Shown here one piece after another: positions 58,191 through 64,000 of a DNA stretch of 64,000 bases. Source of the stretch: an uncultured Pelagibacteraceae bacterium. GTDB taxonomy: Bacteria > Pseudomonadota > Alphaproteobacteria > Pelagibacterales > Pelagibacteraceae. Location: contig CABZJA010000001.1 in assembly GCA_902525935.1 (NCBI GenBank), forward strand, positions 46,896 to 110,895, read 5' to 3'. The translations under genes and the position numbers were made by a program. The stretch's first letter is position 1, and the number at the start of each line of letters is the position of its first letter. Under the pieces are notes generated by a model that searched no databases, was not told where the DNA came from, and saw only the letters and a list, made by a program, of their open reading frames with translations.

Positions 58191-58810
58191 TAGAACTTTT
58201 TACTGCGGATACTCCCAATGGATGGAAAATTAGCATAATGCTAGAGGAAATTGATTTTAAATACAAACTTACAAAAGTTAATTTAAGTGGAGATCAATTT
58301 AAACCAGAATTTAAAAAAATAAGTCCCTTCAATAAAATTCCAGTAATTATAGATCATGAGAATAATAAGACTGTATTTGAGTCTGGGGTTATCCTTATGT
58401 ATTTAGGTGAGAAAAGCAAGAAACTCTATCCTGAAGCAGATAGGCTAGATATAAATCAGTGGTTGATGGCTCAAATGGCCATTGTTGGTCCAATGATCGG
58501 CCAACATCATCAGTTTCATTATTACCATCAAGGAAAAAGTGAGTGGGGTGAAGAAAGATACTTCAAAATCACCAGAAAGATTTACGAAGATCTTGAGGTT
58601 AGATTGGCTCAAAGTAAGTTTTTAGCAAATGATAAATACTCTATTGCTGATATTGCTACATGGTCGTGGATTGCAAGACATAAAAGACACGATATTGGAT
58701 TAAATAATTTTGAAAACCTATCTAAATGGTTTGTTGAAATTGCTGAACGTCCAGCTGTAGTAAAAGGGTTCAAAGCATTAAACAAAGATGCAGAAATAGA
58801 TTTTCCTTAG
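58187..58810 (+). CDS. Glutathione S-transferase family protein
   Basis: TADTPNGWKISIMLEEIDFKYKL, ISPFNKIPVIID, ESGVILMYLGEKS, SIADIATWSWI. Confidence 0.92.
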   Translation: MIELFTADTPNGWKISIMLEEIDFKYKLTKVNLSGDQFKPEFKKISPFNKIPVIIDHENNKTVFESGVILMYLGEKSKKLYPEADRLDINQWLMAQMAIVGPMIGQHHQFHYYHQGKSEWGEERYFKITRKIYEDLEVRLAQSKFLANDKYSIADIATWSWIARHKRHDIGLNNFENLSKWFVEIAERPAVVKGFKALNKDAEIDFP

Positions 58811-59223
58811 TCGTCAGCGTAAACTTTTTCGTCTTTTTCGTGTTTTTCTTGAGCTGCAATGCAAAGAGTTGCAACTGGTCTTGCCATTAGTCTTTTTAAA
58901 CCAATAGGCTCACCAGTTTCTTCACAAAAACCGTAAGTTCCATCTTGAATTTTCTTTAATGCACCATCTATTTTTGAGATTAATTTAATTTGCCTATTGA
59001 TAGCTCTCATCTCTACATTCTTTTCAGTGTATGAACTTGCTTGATCAACTATGTCAGCTGATGCACTATTATCATCCATGGACGCTTGAAAAATCGCCTC
59101 GTTATTAGATCTCTTTAAATCCTTTTTCCACTCCATTAATTTCATCTTAAAATAGGCTAAATGTTTAGCACACATGTATTTCTCTTTTTCTTTTGGAGTA
59201 TAAGTTTTTGAAATTCTTACCAT
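58807..59223 (-). CDS. dksA: DksA/TraR-family RNA polymerase-binding regulator
   Basis: YGFCEETGEPIGLKRLMARPVATLCIAAQEKHEKDE. Confidence 0.92.
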   Translation of the reverse strand: MVRISKTYTPKEKEKYMCAKHLAYFKMKLMEWKKDLKRSNNEAIFQASMDDNSASADIVDQASSYTEKNVEMRAINRQIKLISKIDGALKKIQDGTYGFCEETGEPIGLKRLMARPVATLCIAAQEKHEKDEKVYADD

Positions 59224-59296
59224 AGCAAGCTATTTTGAGTTGGTGAATATATTCATGAATAAATGAGTGTCAAGAACGGTTTATTCATATAGATTG

Positions 59297-60622
59297 ATGA
59301 AAATGGCCTTAAACAAAAGAAATATAGATAATATTTTTTATATTTTCTTAACGACTCACTTAATTCTATGGACAGCAGTTCCAACTATCACAAACCTAAA
59401 TTTACCTTTAGATACAATTGAAGCTTTGGCATGGGGAAGCAATTTAGATTGGGGATTTAATAAACATCCACCACTAAGTGCCTTTTTCCCAGAAGTTTTT
59501 TTTCAAATATTTGGACCACAAGATTGGGCTTATTATTTTTTAAGTCAAATTTTTGTAGTGATATCTTTTTTCATTATTTTTAAACTTTCACAGGAAATTC
59601 TAAATGATGTTACTTTGAGTTTGTTATCAGTTTTTCTTATTGAAGGGATATACTTCTATAATTTTACAACCCCAGAATTTAATGTAAATGTTTGTCAATT
59701 ACCTTTTTGGTGTTTAACTGTTTATTACACTTGGAAAATATATAATAGTAAAAAAGTCGAACTCTATGATTGTATCTTGTTAGGAGCTGCAGCAGCGTTT
59801 GGAATTCTATCTAAGTATCTTTTTATTTATTTATTAGTAGCAATAGATTTATTGTTTGCATATTTAATATTTTTTAAAAAATCAAAAAAGTTTGATTTTA
59901 AATATTTAGTTTCTTTAGAAGTATTTTTTGTAATTTTAATTCCACATATAATTTGGTTATTCAATAACGATTATATTACTATTAAATATGGTTTTGCTCG
60001 TGCAGGTTTGGATGAAGGGCAGATGATAAATCATCTTAAATATCCATTGATATTCACATTAAAACAAATTGGTATTTTAATACCATTTTTAATTTTAGTC
60101 TGGCTAACAGTAAAAAAAATTCCTAAAAAATTAAATTTAAAAGATGAAAAACTTTTATTTTTAATATTTATTAATTTAGTCCCAATTGTTCTGGTTTTTA
60201 TGACAGCGCTAATAACTGGATCAAAAATTAGAACTATGTGGATGACCCCTTTTTACTTATTCTTTGGAACTTTATTTATTTACCTCTTGAAAGATCAAAT
60301 AAACATTAAAAAACTAAATTACTTTTTTATAGGATTTATATTTTTATTTTTATTATCTCCAATTTTGTATGGTTATGTCTCCATTTCTAAGACTGATAAA
60401 AGAACTGATTATCCTGGAAAAGATATAGCTATAAAAGTTCAAATGGTATGGCATGAACAACATGATGAACCTATTAAATATGTGCTTGGTGATGAATGGG
60501 CAGCTGGAAATTTATCATACCATATTAATTCAAGGCCTATTTGGAAAGGCCTTGTTACAAAACAAAAATTGAATTCATTTGAAAAATATATGTGTATTGA
60601 TAAGATTTGTGTTGGATCGTAG
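59297..60622 (+). CDS. GT39/ArnT-like glycosyltransferase (PMT-like membrane protein); ATG at 59297 preferred over GTG at 59267
   Basis: Multi-TM; LPLDTIEALAWGSNLDWGFNKHPPLSAF luminal acidic/HPP motif typical of GT39/GT83. Confidence 0.85.
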   Translation: MKMALNKRNIDNIFYIFLTTHLILWTAVPTITNLNLPLDTIEALAWGSNLDWGFNKHPPLSAFFPEVFFQIFGPQDWAYYFLSQIFVVISFFIIFKLSQEILNDVTLSLLSVFLIEGIYFYNFTTPEFNVNVCQLPFWCLTVYYTWKIYNSKKVELYDCILLGAAAAFGILSKYLFIYLLVAIDLLFAYLIFFKKSKKFDFKYLVSLEVFFVILIPHIIWLFNNDYITIKYGFARAGLDEGQMINHLKYPLIFTLKQIGILIPFLILVWLTVKKIPKKLNLKDEKLLFLIFINLVPIVLVFMTALITGSKIRTMWMTPFYLFFGTLFIYLLKDQINIKKLNYFFIGFIFLFLLSPILYGYVSISKTDKRTDYPGKDIAIKVQMVWHEQHDEPIKYVLGDEWAAGNLSYHINSRPIWKGLVTKQKLNSFEKYMCIDKICVGS

Positions 60623-60624
60623 AT

Positions 60625-60729
60625 ATGAAATTCAATAAAAACATACTTTTCATCGTCTTTATTGTCGTAATAATAGAGTTGTCCGGACATGGAATTGTAG
60701 CTTCTTTATTGAGGTTGCTTGCAAGTTAA
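60625..60729 (+). CDS. Putative 34-aa single-TM small protein
   Basis: MKFNKNILFIVFIVVIIELSGHGIVASLLRLLAS*; fills the gap between the two glycosyltransferase genes. Confidence 0.45.
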   Translation: MKFNKNILFIVFIVVIIELSGHGIVASLLRLLAS

Positions 60730-60733
60730 ATAA

Positions 60734-61603
60734 ATGAAAATTACTATTTTAACACCAGTTTTCAATGACTGGAAATCAGCTTCAAAATTAATTGAGGAAA
60801 TAAATACAATTGTAAAAGACTTAGATGCTGAATTTTCTCTTGTAATAGTTAATGATGCATCAACTGAGGAAAAACCAACTTCTATTTCCAATACAGAAAA
60901 TTTACTATCTGTTGAAATTTTAAACATTAAAAATAACCAAGGCCATGGCAGATGTATTGCAACTGGTCTTAAACATATATTTCAAAATAAAGAATTTGAT
61001 TATGTAATTCCAATGGACTCAGATGGTGAAGATAGACCTGAAGAAATTAAAAGTTTTCTTGAGTATATTAATTATGATGAAGGAAAACCAATTGTAGGAG
61101 AAAGAGTAAAAAGATCAGAAAATATTATTTTTAAAATTTGTTATCATTTACATAAAATAATTACTTACGTATTTACAGGTCAATCAATTAAATTTGGAAA
61201 TTATACCTGTCTTCCTAAATCAACTGTTGAGAAATTAATAAATGACAAATCTACCTGGTGCAGTTTCTCTGGAGCTTTGGCAAAACTAGAAAAAGATAGA
61301 TCGTCATCTCCATCCATAAGGGGCACAAGATATTTTGGTCCATCCAAAATGAGCTTTATAAATTTAATAAAACATTCCTTAGCAATCATCGCTATATTTA
61401 AATCTACAGTTATAATTCGGTCCATTCTTTTTTATGCTATTTATTTAATTCTTATTGCTGATTACATTAGTATTATAACTGCAATTCCCTTAGCATCAGT
61501 AGTCATTTTTGCTCTCTATATAATATATATTTCAAGAAGAGAAAACTTAGAAGAGCTCAATAATTCTCTAAATAATATAGATAATGTTGATACGATCAAA
61601 TAA
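60734..61603 (+). CDS. GT2-family glycosyltransferase (polyprenol-phosphate sugar transferase-like) with C-terminal TMs
   Basis: ILTPVFNDWKSASKLIEEIN, VNDAST, NNQGHGRCIATGLKH, VIPMDSDGEDRPEEI. Confidence 0.9.
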   Translation: MKITILTPVFNDWKSASKLIEEINTIVKDLDAEFSLVIVNDASTEEKPTSISNTENLLSVEILNIKNNQGHGRCIATGLKHIFQNKEFDYVIPMDSDGEDRPEEIKSFLEYINYDEGKPIVGERVKRSENIIFKICYHLHKIITYVFTGQSIKFGNYTCLPKSTVEKLINDKSTWCSFSGALAKLEKDRSSSPSIRGTRYFGPSKMSFINLIKHSLAIIAIFKSTVIIRSILFYAIYLILIADYISIITAIPLASVVIFALYIIYISRRENLEELNNSLNNIDNVDTIK

Positions 61604-61669
61604 TTCTATTGAAAATTTTCACCAAAATAATACTATTCATTAACAAAGCGATACATAACTCGTCGTTTA

Positions 61670-61717
61670 TTAAAATTTACGAAAGTGGGATCGGTCGTCT
61701 TTAAAAGTAAATTTTAA
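61670..61717 (+). promoter_or_regulatory. Leader inverted repeat/hairpin (TTAAAATTTAC ... GTAAATTTTAA) overlapping the SD region of the LLM oxidoreductase gene
   Basis: 11-bp perfect inverted repeat, 26-nt loop with inner AAAG/CTTT; AAAGGAGG SD overlaps the 3' arm. Confidence 0.6.
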
Positions 61718-61727
61718 AGGAGGCTTT

Positions 61728-62894
61728 ATGAAATTTGGATACTTTTGTAACACCACTAATTGGAAACACAAACCGTACGAAACTTTATTAGAAGAAACTA
61801 GGCAAATCACAAATTATTGTGATGAAAATAATTGGAATTCAATTTGGTACACCGAACATCATTTTAACCATGAAGGAATGGAGTCTTGCACAAACCCTTT
61901 GATGATGGGAGTTGATGCTGCCGCAAGAACAAAACAAATTAGGATTGGACAAGCATGTAATGTAATAACATTTCATAATCCAATCAGACTAGCTGAAGAT
62001 ATTGCATTACTGGATCAACTTTCAAATGGAAGAGTAGAAGTAGGAATAGGAAGAGGTGTATATGGTAGAGAAGCTTTAAATATGAATAAAGAGGCAGACC
62101 TTAAAGACCAAGCAAAAAATTTTAGATTATTTGAAGAAACTCTAACTATTATGAAAAAAGCTTGGACCGAAGAATTTTTCAGTCATGAAGGTGAATTCTA
62201 CACTTACCCAGCACCTAATTTTGTTTGGCAACATGATATGAGTCCGCCAAATAAAAAATTTGTTGATACTGAAACAAACGAGATAAAAAAATTGAGTGTT
62301 GTTCCCAAACCTAAACAAGCTCCTCACCCTCCGATTTGGCAAGTTGTGGATGGAGCCAGATCAATTGAATGGGCAGCTCGAAATGGATTAAATACTATTA
62401 TGTGGATACCAACAGTAAAAGCTCTAAAAAAAAGATTTGAAATTTACCAACAAGCAAAATCTGAAGCTGAGAATAGACATGTTGCTCTTGGCGAAGGTGT
62501 TTCACTAGTAAGAGACATGTTTGTTGCAGAAACTATGCAAGAAGCTGAAAAATTAGCAGGTGAACACATTATCAATTATATGAAATGGGTTTGTCACTGG
62601 AGAGGTCTTGGTAATCATATGGATCCAGGAGAAGAACTGCCTGAAACTAAAAATAAACTAGATTTATTAGACTACAATTTTTTACATAAAAGAAATTTAT
62701 TATTTGGCACACCTGAATATGTTGTAAATAAAATAAATGAATTAAAATCTGAATTAAATTTACAAAACCTTCAAGTTTGGTCAAACTTTCCTGGAATGAA
62801 CCATGAAGATTGCATGAGAAGTATTAAGTTATTTAATGATGAAGTAATACCAAAAATTAATTTAAATTCGTCAGACCTAGAAAAAGCTAGTTAA
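61728..62894 (+). CDS. LLM-class flavin-dependent oxidoreductase (luciferase-like)
   Basis: WNSIWYTEHHFNHEG, RIGQACNVITFHNPIRLAEDIALLDQLSNGRVEVGIGRG. Confidence 0.93.
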   Translation: MKFGYFCNTTNWKHKPYETLLEETRQITNYCDENNWNSIWYTEHHFNHEGMESCTNPLMMGVDAAARTKQIRIGQACNVITFHNPIRLAEDIALLDQLSNGRVEVGIGRGVYGREALNMNKEADLKDQAKNFRLFEETLTIMKKAWTEEFFSHEGEFYTYPAPNFVWQHDMSPPNKKFVDTETNEIKKLSVVPKPKQAPHPPIWQVVDGARSIEWAARNGLNTIMWIPTVKALKKRFEIYQQAKSEAENRHVALGEGVSLVRDMFVAETMQEAEKLAGEHIINYMKWVCHWRGLGNHMDPGEELPETKNKLDLLDYNFLHKRNLLFGTPEYVVNKINELKSELNLQNLQVWSNFPGMNHEDCMRSIKLFNDEVIPKINLNSSDLEKAS

Positions 62895-63481
62895 TGAAAC
62901 TAGAACTTAGAAAATTTGCAAAATTTGTTGATAAATCATTTATTGAAGGTGGAAAAAAAGCAAAAGATCCAGTCTTATTAGTTTCAGTTGCAGTAGTAAT
63001 TAAAAATCCATGGGATGGACATGGTTTTGTTGAAGATTTGAAACCTATAATTTTAGATTTAGCACCTACACTAGGAGATTTATTAGTTCCAGAATTGATA
63101 AAAGAAATAGGAGCGCCTGAAAAAATTTTAGCTTATGGCAAGGCAGGTGTTGTAGGACTAAAGGGTGAAATAGAACATGCATCTGCTTTTATACATACTT
63201 TAAGATTTGGTAATAAATTTAGAGACGCGGTAGGTGGTACATCCTATTTAAGCTTTACAAATACAAGAGGACCAGCAGGATCAAAAATTTCAATACCCAT
63301 GATGCATAAAACTGATGCAGGATTAAGACCTTATTACTTAACACATGAATTTACTATTCATGATGCACCATTTGATGATGAAATAGTTATTGCTATTGGA
63401 GGTGCTTCATCTGGAAGAGCACATGCAAGAACAGGTGATAGATATCAGGATATGAAAGAGATGGGTATTGAGCCAAAATAA
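62894..63481 (+). CDS. Amino acid synthesis family protein (DUF1185-like)
   Basis: VAVVIKNPWDGHGFVEDLKPII...LAYGKAGVVGLKGEIEHASAFIHTLRFGNKFRDAVGGTSYLSFTNTRGPAG. Confidence 0.8.
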   Translation: MKLELRKFAKFVDKSFIEGGKKAKDPVLLVSVAVVIKNPWDGHGFVEDLKPIILDLAPTLGDLLVPELIKEIGAPEKILAYGKAGVVGLKGEIEHASAFIHTLRFGNKFRDAVGGTSYLSFTNTRGPAGSKISIPMMHKTDAGLRPYYLTHEFTIHDAPFDDEIVIAIGGASSGRAHARTGDRYQDMKEMGIEPK

Positions 63482-63484
63482 AAA

Positions 63485-64000
63485 ATGGAAAGTGGTTTTG
63501 ATTCCAACGGTACTTTTTATCTAATTAACAAAAAAAAAGATGTACCAATTGTTTTTATACATGGTGTTGGTTTAAATCATTCTATTTGGGATAATCAAAT
63601 AAGAGAATTCGAAAATACAGTTCTCGTTTATGATATTCTCGGACACGGAAAAACACCTTTAAATTTAAATATTATTTCATTTGATGATTTTACCAACCAA
63701 TTAATAAATTTATTAAATCATTTAGAGATAGATAAAATTCATCTAGTTGGTTTTTCTATTGGATCTTTAATTGCAAGAAATTTTGCAACGAAGTATTGCG
63801 ACAGACTTAAAAGTTTAACATTATTTGGATCAATTTTTAATAGAAGTAACGAACAACAAAAATTAGTCAATGATAGATTTGAAAATATGAAAAAGGAAAA
63901 AAAAATACCACATTCATCTCTTAAAAGATGGTTATCAGATGATTTTTTAGAAAACCATATATCTGAGAAAAACAAAATAATAAAAATTTTGGATGAAAAC
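63485..64000 (+). CDS. Alpha/beta hydrolase (truncated by window edge)
   Basis: Translation MESGFDSNGTFYLINKKKDVPIVFIHGVGLNHSIWDNQI...YDILGHGKT...LVGFSIGSLIARNFA. Confidence 0.85.
   Translation, partial: MESGFDSNGTFYLINKKKDVPIVFIHGVGLNHSIWDNQIREFENTVLVYDILGHGKTPLNLNIISFDDFTNQLINLLNHLEIDKIHLVGFSIGSLIARNFATKYCDRLKSLTLFGSIFNRSNEQQKLVNDRFENMKKEKKIPHSSLKRWLSDDFLENHISEKNKIIKILDEN

Overview
The window is an AT-rich, gene-dense chromosomal segment. Gene content and order (proteorhodopsin-ferredoxin-FNR, a compact dcw cluster, tiny intergenic gaps, many overlapping ORFs) suggest a SAR11 / Pelagibacterales alphaproteobacterium; this assignment is an inference from the sequence. It is mostly housekeeping: uvrC (partial), uvrB, aatA, trxB, carAB, yqeY, dnaG, rpoD, two tRNAs, mlaC/mlaA-like genes, an AmpD-like amidase, RNase P RNA, a ~21 kb dcw cluster (mraZ to lpxC, bamD, ligA), pepP, uvrD, fumC, dihydroorotase, an acyl-CoA synthetase, a proteorhodopsin module, GST, dksA, two glycosyltransferases, and the start of an LLM-oxidoreductase operon. 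I saw no CRISPR array, transposase, prophage or rRNA operon. The most notable observations are: (1) uvrB is split by an apparent +1 frameshift in an A9 homopolymer; (2) a structurally atypical tRNA-Val(GAC) has a swapped T-loop 54/58 pair and its 5' end overlaps the rpoD stop codon; (3) a textbook three-repeat MraZ operator (TGGGN-N5-TGGGN-N5-TGGGN) lies upstream of mraZ, with ftsZ relocated directly behind mraZ; (4) murE and murF are fused; (5) the proteorhodopsin carries Gln at the spectral-tuning position (predicted blue-absorbing) and has an 18-bp perfect palindrome in its leader; (6) an 11-bp inverted repeat forms a leader hairpin abutting the Shine-Dalgarno of an uncharacterised LLM/DUF1185/hydrolase cluster. 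I did not find a convincing wholly new multi-gene system.
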